64,000 nt of DNA from an uncultured Collinsella sp. (GTDB lineage Bacteria; Actinomycetota; Coriobacteriia; Coriobacteriales; Coriobacteriaceae), in contig CAUBIC010000001.1 of assembly GCA_958435945.1 (NCBI GenBank), positions 62,001 to 126,000 of the forward strand, written 5' to 3'. Both the position numbers and the translations under genes were made by a program. Below the pieces are notes generated by a model. It made no database searches. It was not told where the DNA came from and was given only the letters and a program-made list of their open reading frames with translations. Positions 23,789-32,173 of this stretch are shown piece after piece (position 1 is the stretch's first letter; every line of letters begins with the position of its first letter).

Positions 23789-26383
23789 TTGAAGCTCATC
23801 ATCGCCGAGAAAAACGACGCCGCGCGTCAGATTGCCGAGCGTCTGTCCACGGGCAAGCCCAAAAAGGACAAGGTGTACAACACCGCCATCTACCGTTTTG
23901 AGTGGAAGGGCGAGGAGTGCGTGACCATCGGCCTTGCCGGTCACATCCTAGCGCCCGATTTTTGCGACAGCGTGCTGTTCGATAAAAAGCTGGGCTGGTA
24001 TTCGGTCACCGAGGACGGCGAGATGCTGCCGGCCGACATACCCGATGGCCTGGCGCGTCCGCCCTACGACACCAAGCGCAAGCCGTTTCTTGCCGATGGC
24101 ATCTCAATCAAGGGCTGGAAACTCGAGAGCCTGCCTTACCTCACCTGGGCGCCCGTCATTAAGCTACCGGCCGAGAAGGAACTCATTCGTTCGCTCAAGA
24201 ACCTCGCTAAAAAGTCTGACAGCGTCATTATCGCCACGGACTTCGATCGCGAGGGCGAGCTAATCGGTTCGGACGCCCTTAACAAGGTGCGCGAGGTGGC
24301 GCCGGACTTGCCGGTTGCCCGCGCCCAGTACTCTTCGTTTACCAAGGCCGAGATCACGCAGGCCTTCGATAATCTCGTCTCGCTCGACCAGAATCTGGCC
24401 GACGCCGGCGAGAGCCGCCAGCACATCGACCTCATTTGGGGTGCGGTGCTCACGCGCTATCTGACGCTCGCCAAGTTTGGTGGCTTTGGCAACGTGCGTT
24501 CTGCCGGCCGCGTGCAGACGCCGACGCTTGCCCTGGTGGTCGAGCGCGAGCGCGAACGCATGGCGTTTGTGCCCGAGGACTATTGGCAGATCCGCGGCAT
24601 GGGCGCCGCGCAGGGTGCCGCCGAGGACGACCGCTTTAAGATTGCGCACAAGACGGCACGCTTTACCGACAAGGATGCTGCTGAGACGGCGTACGGCCAT
24701 GTTGACGGCGTCGCGACGGCAACCGTCGCCGCGGTGACCAAGCGTTCGCGCAAGCAGCAGCCGCCCACGCCGTTTGCGACCACCTCGCTGCAGGCTGCCG
24801 CCGCGGCCGAGGGCATCTCGCCTGCGCGTACCATGCGCATCGCCGAGTCCCTCTACATGGCCGGTCTCATCAGCTACCCGCGTGTCGACAATACCGTGTA
24901 CCCTGCGACGCTCGATCTGGGCGCCGTGGTGAGCGACCTTGCAAAGATCAACCCGGCGCTGGCGCCCGTGTGCAAAAAGGTGCTCGCCGGCCCCATGAAG
25001 CCCACGCGCGGCAAAGTCGAAACCACCGACCACCCGCCTATCTATCCCACGGGCGAGGGCGATCCGTCCGCGCTCGACGGTGGCCAGCGCAAGCTCTACG
25101 ACCTCATCGCCCGTCGCTTCCTGGCAACGCTCATGGGTCCCGCGACCATCGAGAACACCAAGCTCGAGCTCGACGTCAATGGTGAGCCGTTCGTGGCTTC
25201 GGGCGATGTGCTCGTGACCCCGGGTTTCCGCGAGGCGTATCCGTATGGACTCAAGCGCGACGAGCAGATGCCGCCGCTTGAGCAGGGCGATACGGTCGAC
25301 GTGTTCGACATTAAGCTCGAGGCCAAGCAGACCGAGCCGCCCGCGCGCTACAGCCAGGGCAAGCTCGTGCAGGAGATGGAAAAGCGCGGCCTGGGTACCA
25401 AGTCAACGCGCGCGAGCATCATCGAGCGCCTGTATGCCGTGCGCTATCTCAAAAATGATCCCGTGGAGCCGAGTCAGCTGGGCATCGCCATCATCGATGC
25501 GCTGTCGCAGTTTGCCCCGCGCATCACGAGCCCCGATATGACCAGCGAGCTCGATGGCGATATGACCCGTGTGGAGCGCGGCGAGGACACCGAAGAGCAT
25601 GTCGTGACGCACTCGCGCGCGCTGCTGGCCGGCGTGCTCGACGAGCTGCTCAAGCATACGCAGGAGCTGGGCGACGCCATCAGCGACGCCGTCACGGCCG
25701 ATGCGCGCGTGGGCGCCTGCCCCAAGTGCGGCAAGGACTTGGTTATGAAGACGAGTGCCAAGACCCGCGGCAGCTTTATCGGCTGCATGGGATGGCCCGA
25801 CTGCGACGTGACCTATCCGGTGCCGAGTGGCGTCAAGGTGAGCCCGCTAGAGGGCGAGGCCGCCGTGTGCCCCGAGTGCGGTGCGCCGCGCATTAAGTGT
25901 CAGCCGTTCCGCCAAAAGGCTTTCGAGATTTGCGTGAACCCCACATGCCCCACCAACTACGAGCCCGACCTTAAGGTGGGCGAGTGCAAGGTGTGTGCCG
26001 AGGCCGGACGCCATGGCGATCTGATTGCGCACAAGAGCGAGAAGAGCGGCAAGCGTTTTATCCGCTGCACCAACTATGACGATTGCGGCGTGAGCTATCC
26101 GCTGCCGGCGCGTGGCAAGCTCGAGGCGACAGGCGAGACCTGTCCCGAGTGCGGCGCTCCCATCGTGGTGGTCAACACCGCGCGCGGCCCGTGGCGCATC
26201 TGCGTGAACATGGACTGCCCGACCAAGGAGAAGAAGCCCGCCCGCGGCCGCAAGACCACGACCAAGGCGAGCGCGGCGAAGAAGACCTCGACTGCGAAGA
26301 AGACGACGGCTAAGAAAGCCACTGCCGCCAAGAAGACGACCGCGAAGAAGTCGACTGCCAAGAAAGCAGCCGCCGACAAGTAA
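23789..26383 (+). CDS. topA: Type IA DNA topoisomerase with four zinc ribbons and a Lys/Ala tail
   Basis: Topoisomerase of 864 residues that relaxes negative supercoils or decatenates DNA. It begins MKLIIAEKNDAARQIAERLS, which resembles archaeal topoisomerase I more than the common bacterial TopA. It has the Toprim acidic motif IATDFDREGE and the nucleophile Tyr363 in SYPRVDNTVYP. Four C-terminal zinc-ribbon units (about 640-810) each carry paired CxxC motifs. The tail (about 815-864) is histone H1-like, with AKKTTAKK repeats that should bind DNA. The start is a TTG after GATAGGAG. A terminator follows. No second type IA gene is seen here. Confidence 0.88.
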   Translation: MKLIIAEKNDAARQIAERLSTGKPKKDKVYNTAIYRFEWKGEECVTIGLAGHILAPDFCDSVLFDKKLGWYSVTEDGEMLPADIPDGLARPPYDTKRKPFLADGISIKGWKLESLPYLTWAPVIKLPAEKELIRSLKNLAKKSDSVIIATDFDREGELIGSDALNKVREVAPDLPVARAQYSSFTKAEITQAFDNLVSLDQNLADAGESRQHIDLIWGAVLTRYLTLAKFGGFGNVRSAGRVQTPTLALVVERERERMAFVPEDYWQIRGMGAAQGAAEDDRFKIAHKTARFTDKDAAETAYGHVDGVATATVAAVTKRSRKQQPPTPFATTSLQAAAAAEGISPARTMRIAESLYMAGLISYPRVDNTVYPATLDLGAVVSDLAKINPALAPVCKKVLAGPMKPTRGKVETTDHPPIYPTGEGDPSALDGGQRKLYDLIARRFLATLMGPATIENTKLELDVNGEPFVASGDVLVTPGFREAYPYGLKRDEQMPPLEQGDTVDVFDIKLEAKQTEPPARYSQGKLVQEMEKRGLGTKSTRASIIERLYAVRYLKNDPVEPSQLGIAIIDALSQFAPRITSPDMTSELDGDMTRVERGEDTEEHVVTHSRALLAGVLDELLKHTQELGDAISDAVTADARVGACPKCGKDLVMKTSAKTRGSFIGCMGWPDCDVTYPVPSGVKVSPLEGEAAVCPECGAPRIKCQPFRQKAFEICVNPTCPTNYEPDLKVGECKVCAEAGRHGDLIAHKSEKSGKRFIRCTNYDDCGVSYPLPARGKLEATGETCPECGAPIVVVNTARGPWRICVNMDCPTKEKKPARGRKTTTKASAAKKTSTAKKTTAKKATAAKKTTAKKSTAKKAAADK

Positions 26384-26406
26384 CGGCGCAGTCGAAACAT
26401 TGCCCA

Positions 26407-26445
26407 AAAAACGAGCGAGGGTCCCATGATCCTCGCTCGTTTTTT
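26407..26445 (+). terminator. Terminator after the topoisomerase
   Basis: AAAACGAGCGAGG / CCTCGCTCGTTTT stem with a 10-nt loop and a T6 tract. Confidence 0.88.
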
Positions 26446-26447
26446 GA

Positions 26448-26506
26448 CCGGCAGTTAGGGACATTCCTTTTTCTGCCGGCAGTTTAGGAACGTCCCTAAC
26501 TGCCGG
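26448..26506. repeat. Intergenic palindrome, GGCAGTTAGGGACGTTCCT family, copy 1
   Basis: Arms 26448-26468 and 26486-26506 are reverse complements with one mismatch; the loop contains TTCTGCCGGCAG. A second copy lies at 27570-27625, so the zinc-ribbon protein gene is flanked on both sides. Confidence 0.65.
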
Positions 26507-26524
26507 CTCGGAAACGACAAGGCG

Positions 26525-27508
26525 TTAGTTCACTTCGACGGGTTTGGCGCCGGGATAGCGCTCCTCAAAGTCTAGGCGGTACTTATTGTCATTGGTGCCC
26601 GCCACGTTGTCGCGCGACAGCGGCGCCACGATCTCGTTCTTATGGTCCGCGGGCTTTGCGTACTTTAAGCTGATCTCCCAGGCATCGCAGATCGCATCGA
26701 TGCGGTGATCCAGGTCGTCGTACAGAGCAATGATGTCCTTCCACGAGCTGTAGTTCTTAGAGCTTGTGGGGACGTCCAGGTCCTCGACGATATCGTAGTA
26801 CTGCTCGATGGTGTCTTCCGTGCGCTCGGCGACGTCGGCGAGATTTTGACGGGCGGTACGGTCCTCTTCCAGATAACCGCCATTGAACGCCTCTGCGCAG
26901 GCACGGACCTGGTTATCGAGATCTTCGAGCAGGTCGTAGTATTCGCTCAGGCGACGGTAGAGGTTTTGCTCGGAGAGGGTCGCCTGGCTGCCATCCTCGT
27001 CATCATCGTCGTCATCGTCAAAAAGGCTATTGGGGTCGTCGAGAGGCTTGAGGTCATCATCGTCAACATCATGGTGCAGCTTAGTAATCTCGGCAGTCGT
27101 TTGCGTGGCGGCGTTGTCGAAAGGCTTGATTACAAAAAAGATGACCAAGGCGATGATAATTGCCACGAGCACAACGATAACGGCGATAAGCGCCTTGGTG
27201 CTGCTCTTTTTGGCGGCGGGGGCCTGTGGTGAATCAGGCGCGTACGTAGATGCCGGTTGCTGTTGGGGCGGGGTGTCCGCGACGGGTATGCGCTGCGTCG
27301 TTTCGACCGCTGCGGGGCTGGCGGCGGGGTCGGGGCGATAGGCGAGGGGGTCGTCCGGCTTAGCTTGCGGCGTATCGAGGAAGCCGGTCTGCTCAAACGC
27401 GGGTTGGCCATTGCTTGCGGTTGTCTGCTCAACGGGTGCACCGCATGAGGTGCAGAACTTGGCATCATCTGCAAGAAGTTTGCCGCACGAGGCGCAATAC
27501 CGAGACAT
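26525..27508 (-). CDS. Zinc-ribbon membrane protein of unknown function
   Basis: 327-residue protein with an N-terminal zinc ribbon (C5, C8, C19, C22 in CASC and CTSC), a Pro/Gln/Ala-rich linker, one membrane helix (about 104-126) and an acidic C-terminal part (DDDDDDDE run near 165) that is mainly helical. With the zinc ribbon inside, the C-terminal half would be outside. The ATG at 27508 follows AAAGGAGTGG. A similar zinc-ribbon/TM layout is frequent in Coriobacteriia and Firmicutes, but I know no defined function. Confidence 0.8.
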   Translation of the reverse strand: MSRYCASCGKLLADDAKFCTSCGAPVEQTTASNGQPAFEQTGFLDTPQAKPDDPLAYRPDPAASPAAVETTQRIPVADTPPQQQPASTYAPDSPQAPAAKKSSTKALIAVIVVLVAIIIALVIFFVIKPFDNAATQTTAEITKLHHDVDDDDLKPLDDPNSLFDDDDDDDEDGSQATLSEQNLYRRLSEYYDLLEDLDNQVRACAEAFNGGYLEEDRTARQNLADVAERTEDTIEQYYDIVEDLDVPTSSKNYSSWKDIIALYDDLDHRIDAICDAWEISLKYAKPADHKNEIVAPLSRDNVAGTNDNKYRLDFEERYPGAKPVEVN

Positions 27509-27569
27509 TGCCACTCCTTTCGCCACATTTCAAATCAATACGACGATTATACCCAGCGCTCAAAAAAGT

Positions 27570-27669
27570 CGGCAGTTAGGGACGTTCCTTTTCTGCCGGC
27601 ACTTTAGGAACGTCCCTAGCTGTCGCCTAGTCATTTAAGAGCGTCCCCAATGACTACCCAATGACTAGG
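27570..27669. repeat. Two adjacent intergenic palindromes
   Basis: First unit: 27570-27589 pairs with 27606-27625 (CGGCAGTTAGGGACGTTCCT), the same family as 26448-26506. Second unit: 27626-27635 pairs with 27660-27669 (CCTAGTCATT) and encloses TTAAGAGCGTCCCC, the same family as 18989-19018. The two palindromes abut without a gap. Confidence 0.6.
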
Positions 27670-27756
27670 CCCGATTTGGGACGCGCCGAGCACTGGGGTA
27701 TCATGGCTTGGTTGGTATATCTGCATTTACGCGCCTTGTAGGAAGGGGCTGCGCCC

Positions 27757-28440
27757 ATGGCTTTTGAGCCCGCTCAACATAGCTTTATCACGCTCGAGGG
27801 CGTCGATGGTGCCGGCAAGTCCACGCAGGCGCGTCTGCTTGCCCGCGCGCTCGAACTCGCTGGCTACCAGGTTGTGAGCCTGCGCGAGCCGGGCGGCACC
27901 GCCATCAGCGAAAAGATTCGTGCTCTGCTGCTCGACCCCGCCAATACGGCGATGGGCGACACCTGCGAGTTGCTGCTCTACGAGGCTGCGCGTGCCCAGC
28001 TGGTGCACGAGGTCATCGCGCCCGCCCTCGCGGCCGGCAAGGTGGTCCTGTGCGATCGCTTCTACGATTCCACGACCTGCTACCAGGCGTTTGCCGATGG
28101 CCTCGATCGCCAGATAGTGCGCGATGCCAATAACCTGGCCGTCGCGGGAACACACCCGGCGCTCACGCTCGTCTACCACATCACGCCCGAGCAGGCGGCG
28201 CTACGCATGGCAGCCCGTGGCGCGGCAGATCGCATGGAGGCAAAAGGCATGGCATTCCAGGAGCGTGTTTACCAGGGCTTTTGCGCAATTGCTGCCGAGG
28301 AGCCAAATCGCGTAAAGCTCATCGACGCCACCGCGACCATAGAGGAAGTCTTTGCGAAGACGGTCGAGCAGGTTCGCGCGTACGGTCTCGACATTCCGCA
28401 AGACGCCGTCGCCGCCGCGCTTGCCAAGGAGGCCGAGTAG
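27757..28440 (+). CDS. tmk: Thymidylate kinase
   Basis: dTMP kinase of 227 residues, making dTDP for DNA synthesis. Walker A is EGVDGAGKST, the dTMP-binding segment REPGGT and the DRFYDST motif follow, and the lid region contains ARGAADRME. It heads a tmk-holB-PSP1 operon, an arrangement conserved in many Gram-positives. The ATG at 27757 is preceded by GGAAGGGG. The next gene starts one base after the stop. Confidence 0.95.
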   Translation: MAFEPAQHSFITLEGVDGAGKSTQARLLARALELAGYQVVSLREPGGTAISEKIRALLLDPANTAMGDTCELLLYEAARAQLVHEVIAPALAAGKVVLCDRFYDSTTCYQAFADGLDRQIVRDANNLAVAGTHPALTLVYHITPEQAALRMAARGAADRMEAKGMAFQERVYQGFCAIAAEEPNRVKLIDATATIEEVFAKTVEQVRAYGLDIPQDAVAAALAKEAE

Positions 28441-28441
28441 C

Positions 28442-29569
28442 ATGGCACCCGCTCAGGCAAGCCTGATGGCCAAGCTCGACACCCAAGAGCGCGTGCGCGA
28501 TTTTTTGACCAACGCCGTCGCCAGCGGCCGCGCATCGCACGCCTACCTGTTTTTGGGCGCTCCCGGTGCCGGCAAGCTCGATGCCGCATGGGCGCTCGCC
28601 CAGGCCTTCCTGTGCGAGCAGGACGGCTGTGGCGCATGCGACAGCTGCGTACGCGTTGCGCGGCACACGCATCCCGACGTGCACTATTACACGCCCGAGA
28701 GCGCCACAGGCTACCTCATTGCCCAGACCCGCGAGCTGCTCGATGACGTGCCGCTGGCGCCCATCCGTGCCAAGGCCAAGGTCTACATCATCGATCGTGC
28801 CGAGCAACTGCGCGCTAACACCGCCAACGCGCTGCTCAAGACACTCGAGGAGCCGCCCGAGGGCGTTATGTTCATCTTGTTGGGCACCTCGGCAGACGTG
28901 ATGTTGCCCACCATCGTGAGCCGCTGTCAGTGCGTGCCGTTTCGGCTGGTGTCGCCCACCGTGGCCGCGCAGGCCGTGAGCCGCGCGACGGGTCAGGATC
29001 TCGCGCGTTGCCGCATGGCGGTCGCCGTGGCGGGAAGCCCCACACGCGGCATCGAGTTCCTTAAGAGTGCCGAGCGCCAGGATGCTCGCCGCCAAATGGT
29101 CCGCGCCATCGATTCGCTCATCGCTGCCGACGAGGCTGATGTGCTCAGCCGCGCCAAGTCGCTCATCGTCGCCGTTAAGGCGCCGCTCGCCGAGGTCAAG
29201 TCCACACAGGAAAAGGTGCTCGAGCAAAACGCCGACTACCTGTCGCGTGGAGCATTGAAGCAGCTTGAGGACCGCAACAAGCGCGAACTCAACGCGCGCG
29301 AGCGTTCGGGTATCATGGAAGCGCTGGCGAGCGCGCGGACGCTCATGCGCGACGTGCTGCTGACACTTCAGGACGAGGCGGCCGACGTCGTGAACGAAGA
29401 CGTGCGCGACACGATCGGGCGGCTTGCCGCCGCGACGAATGTTGCGGGTGCCACCCGGGCGCTCGAGGCGGTCGCGACCGCCGAGCGCAACATCGCCAGA
29501 AACGTTACTCCCCAGCTGGCCATCGAGGTCATGCTGTTCGATATCAGGAAGGCACTGAAATGCCGTTAG
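28442..29569 (+). CDS. holB: DNA polymerase III delta-prime subunit
   Basis: Clamp-loader subunit of 375 residues. The P-loop GAPGAGK is followed by Leu where active ATPases have Thr or Ser, consistent with delta-prime being a non-hydrolysing member. A zinc-binding segment (CGACDSC) and the arginine-finger motif SRC in IVSRCQCVPF are present. A C-terminal oligomerisation region follows. The ATG at 28442 is next to the tmk stop, and the gene end overlaps the PSP1 gene by 10 bp, so translation is coupled. Confidence 0.9.
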   Translation: MAPAQASLMAKLDTQERVRDFLTNAVASGRASHAYLFLGAPGAGKLDAAWALAQAFLCEQDGCGACDSCVRVARHTHPDVHYYTPESATGYLIAQTRELLDDVPLAPIRAKAKVYIIDRAEQLRANTANALLKTLEEPPEGVMFILLGTSADVMLPTIVSRCQCVPFRLVSPTVAAQAVSRATGQDLARCRMAVAVAGSPTRGIEFLKSAERQDARRQMVRAIDSLIAADEADVLSRAKSLIVAVKAPLAEVKSTQEKVLEQNADYLSRGALKQLEDRNKRELNARERSGIMEALASARTLMRDVLLTLQDEAADVVNEDVRDTIGRLAAATNVAGATRALEAVATAERNIARNVTPQLAIEVMLFDIRKALKCR

Positions 29570-31254
29570 TCGTACCCGTTAAGTTTACCTACGCCTCGCG
29601 CGACCTGTGGTTTGATCCGCAGGATCTGGATATCCTCGAGGCCGATTATGCCATTTGCTCCACCGAGCGCGGAACCGAGATCGGCCTGGTCACGGCCGAT
29701 CCCTTCGAGGTGCCGCAAGATGAGATCGGCCAGCCGCTCAAGCCCGTGCTGCGCGTGGCGAGCGACATCGACCTGCAGCTTGCCGACGACCTGGCCATCC
29801 AGGGCGACGAGGCCATGGTCGATTTCCGTCGTCTGGTCAAAGAGCTCGACCTCGAGATGAAGCCGGTCGGCGTCGAGTACCTGTTTGGCGGCGAGAAGGC
29901 TGTGTTCTACTTTGCGGCCGAGGAGCGCGTCGATTTCCGTCAGCTCGTCAAGGACCTGTCCTCGACGCTGCACATTCGCGTCGACATGCGCCAGATCGGC
30001 GTGCGCGACGAGACCCGCCTGGTGGGCGGCTATGCCCAGTGCGGCCAGGAGCTCTGCTGCACGCGCTTTGGCGGACAGTTTGAGCCGGTTTCGATCCGCA
30101 TGGCAAAGGAGCAGGACCTGCCGCTCAACTCGTCCAAGATTAGTGGCGTCTGCGGCCGCCTGATGTGCTGCCTGCGCTACGAGTTCGAGGCGTACAAGGA
30201 CTTTAAGAGCCGCGCGCCCAAAAAGAAGACGCTTATCGATACGCCGCTTGGCAAGGCGCGCATCCAGGAATATGACACGCCGCGTGAGCAGCTGGTGCTG
30301 CGCCTGGAGAACGGCAAAGTCTTTAAGGTCAACCTGGCCGATATGACGTGCTCGGAGGGTTGCAAAAAGAAGGCCGCCGAGCAGGGCTGCAACTGCCGCC
30401 CCGACTGCGTGACGCGCGACGTGCTCGAGCGCATCGAGTCGCCCGAGATGCGTCTGGCGCTCATGGAACTCGATCGCGAAAACGGCGTCGACGTGGGCGA
30501 TGGCCTGTCGAGCGCCGATCGTCTGGCCGGCACATCGATGCCCAAGCGCCGTCGTCGCGATGCCGAATCCGATGCTCGCACCGCTCAGGGCCAGGGCGAG
30601 GGCCGTGGCCGTGGAAAGGGCCGCGGCAAGGCCGAGGCGCCCGAGACCGAGGGAGCAGCCGATGGCCGTCGCCGCCGCAAGCGCACGGCGTCCGTCGACA
30701 ATGGCGAGGCCGCGGGTAAGAACGCTTCCCGCGAGCGCGAGGCTCAGCAGCCCCAGCAGCAAAACCGCGGCGGTGGCATGAACCCCACGCGCCGTCGTCG
30801 CCGTCACCTGTCGAGCGAGGAGCGCGAGGACGCCTTCCGCGCTGCAGCCGCTCGCGAGGCCGGTGCTGCTCCCAAGGGTGGCTCGGGTTCCGATGCGCCT
30901 GCCGACAAGGGCGGCAAGCCGCGTGGTGAGGAGGAGCGCATGCCACGTCCGCGTCGTCGCCATTCCTCGGGCACGCAGCAGAAGCCTTCGGTTCCTTCTG
31001 TGGCCGATCAGGTTTCGGATGGCGAAGTCAAGGTCACGCGCCGTCGTCCCGGGGATGGCGGGGGAGCGGCTGCCAAGGCTTCGCGTGGCGCCGCTCGCGA
31101 CGAGCGCGAGCCGCGCGAGGATCGCGGTGGCGAGGGCTCGGCCGACCAGGGTCAAAAGCGCCGTCGCCGCCGTCGCTCCCGCAAGCCGCGCCAGGACGGC
31201 GGCGAAGGCTCGACCCACACCTCGTCCGCACCGCAACCGCCTACCGGCGAATAA
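29560..31254 (+). CDS. ricT: PSP1-domain protein (RicT/YaaT-like) with a long basic tail
   Basis: 564-residue protein. The PSP1 core (about 1-290) has the cysteine motifs GQELCCTRF and GVCGRLMCCLRYE, plus a further Cys cluster (CSEGCKKKAAEQGCNCRPDC). Bacillus RicT is an iron-sulfur protein that helps RNase Y maturation of transcripts. The remaining 230 residues are disordered, rich in Arg, Gly, Glu and Lys, with repeated RRRR clusters, and would suit RNA binding. Usual homologues are about 275 residues, so this is roughly twice the normal length. Start ATG overlaps holB. Confidence 0.85.
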   Translation: MPLVVPVKFTYASRDLWFDPQDLDILEADYAICSTERGTEIGLVTADPFEVPQDEIGQPLKPVLRVASDIDLQLADDLAIQGDEAMVDFRRLVKELDLEMKPVGVEYLFGGEKAVFYFAAEERVDFRQLVKDLSSTLHIRVDMRQIGVRDETRLVGGYAQCGQELCCTRFGGQFEPVSIRMAKEQDLPLNSSKISGVCGRLMCCLRYEFEAYKDFKSRAPKKKTLIDTPLGKARIQEYDTPREQLVLRLENGKVFKVNLADMTCSEGCKKKAAEQGCNCRPDCVTRDVLERIESPEMRLALMELDRENGVDVGDGLSSADRLAGTSMPKRRRRDAESDARTAQGQGEGRGRGKGRGKAEAPETEGAADGRRRRKRTASVDNGEAAGKNASREREAQQPQQQNRGGGMNPTRRRRRHLSSEEREDAFRAAAAREAGAAPKGGSGSDAPADKGGKPRGEEERMPRPRRRHSSGTQQKPSVPSVADQVSDGEVKVTRRRPGDGGGAAAKASRGAARDEREPREDRGGEGSADQGQKRRRRRRSRKPRQDGGEGSTHTSSAPQPPTGE

Positions 31255-31317
31255 CGCCCGCGAGCGGATTTAGCCCGCCTTGCCCCGAGCGCATCGGGGT
31301 ATCATAACGCTGAATCA

Positions 31318-31353
31318 ACAACCCTCCCTGCGACCGAACGTAGGGAGGGTTGT
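31318..31353 (+). promoter_or_regulatory. Hairpin holding the comF ribosome-binding site
   Basis: A perfect 12-bp stem (31318-31329 with 31342-31353) encloses a 12-nt loop. The 3' arm AGGGAGGGTTGT contains the only good ribosome-binding sequence for the TTG start at 31357. The hairpin could lower translation, or act as a terminator of the upstream operon since TTGTGT follows. Confidence 0.5.
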
Positions 31354-31356
31354 GTC

Positions 31357-32163
31357 TTGAAAAGCCATCTGAACATATTGAGCCGTCTGCAGGGTGCCGA
31401 CGCCCTACCGTTTGCGGACGAATTGCTACCGTTTGCCGAGCGGGTGGCACGCGAGGCGCTCGAGGCATTGTCGCCCACGCGATGTGCCGGCTGCGAGCGC
31501 GCCGGTGCGCTGATCTGCCAGGATTGTCTGGCATCGCTCACGCTCATCGACCCACGTCATAGCTGTACCCGATGCGGCGCCCCGTTTGGGGATTTGCTGT
31601 GCACTGAGTGTTCGGTCGAGGGCGCGTCCTCGGCAATGGCGGAGGCGCTCGATCGCTGTCTGGCGTGTGCCGTCTATGCACATCCGCTGCCGCGCATCAT
31701 CAAGGCGTACAAGGATGCGGGCGAGCGCCGTCTGGCACCGTATCTAGCGGAGCTACTCTACGACACCGCCTTGCATGCCCAGGTGGCAGCCTCCGATCGC
31801 TACGGCAGTGTGCTGTCCGGCGCCGACGCGGTGGTATTTGTGCCCGCGACTGCGGCAGCGTTTCGGCGGCGTGGATTCGACCATATGGAAGCAATCGCGC
31901 GCTCGTTTTGCGATCTTTTGGGTGTGCCGTTGCTGGACGCCCTGGTCAAATACGGTCATGGTGACCAGCGAGAGCTCGGTCGCGATGAACGCCGGGAGCA
32001 TGCCCGGGGCATGTACGAGGCGGTCGAGGATGTGCGCGGCCGCCGTCTGCTGCTCATCGATGATGTCATTACCACGGGCGCGACCATGGCGGCGGCCTCG
32101 GCGGAGCTCAAGCGTGCCGGCGCCGCAGCAGTCGATGGCCTCGCTATCGCACGCGTTTGGTAG
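31357..32163 (+). CDS. comF: ComF-family phosphoribosyltransferase-like protein
   Basis: 268-residue protein. An N-terminal four-cysteine zinc module (CAGC, CQDC, CTRC, CTEC; about 43-90) precedes a phosphoribosyltransferase domain with the PRPP loop LLLIDDVITTGAT near the end. ComFC proteins act in uptake of single-stranded DNA during natural transformation, though many non-competent species have them. The start is TTG at 31357. The downstream gene begins 10 bp after the stop. Confidence 0.85.
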   Translation: MKSHLNILSRLQGADALPFADELLPFAERVAREALEALSPTRCAGCERAGALICQDCLASLTLIDPRHSCTRCGAPFGDLLCTECSVEGASSAMAEALDRCLACAVYAHPLPRIIKAYKDAGERRLAPYLAELLYDTALHAQVAASDRYGSVLSGADAVVFVPATAAAFRRRGFDHMEAIARSFCDLLGVPLLDALVKYGHGDQRELGRDERREHARGMYEAVEDVRGRRLLLIDDVITTGATMAAASAELKRAGAAAVDGLAIARVW

Positions 32164-32173
32164 GGGTGGTTTT

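Noticed and set aside
29566..31236. 556-codon open frame antisense to the PSP1 gene
   Set aside because: Leu/Ala/Arg-rich shadow frame caused by GC-rich codons of the real gene; no ribosome-binding site or motif.
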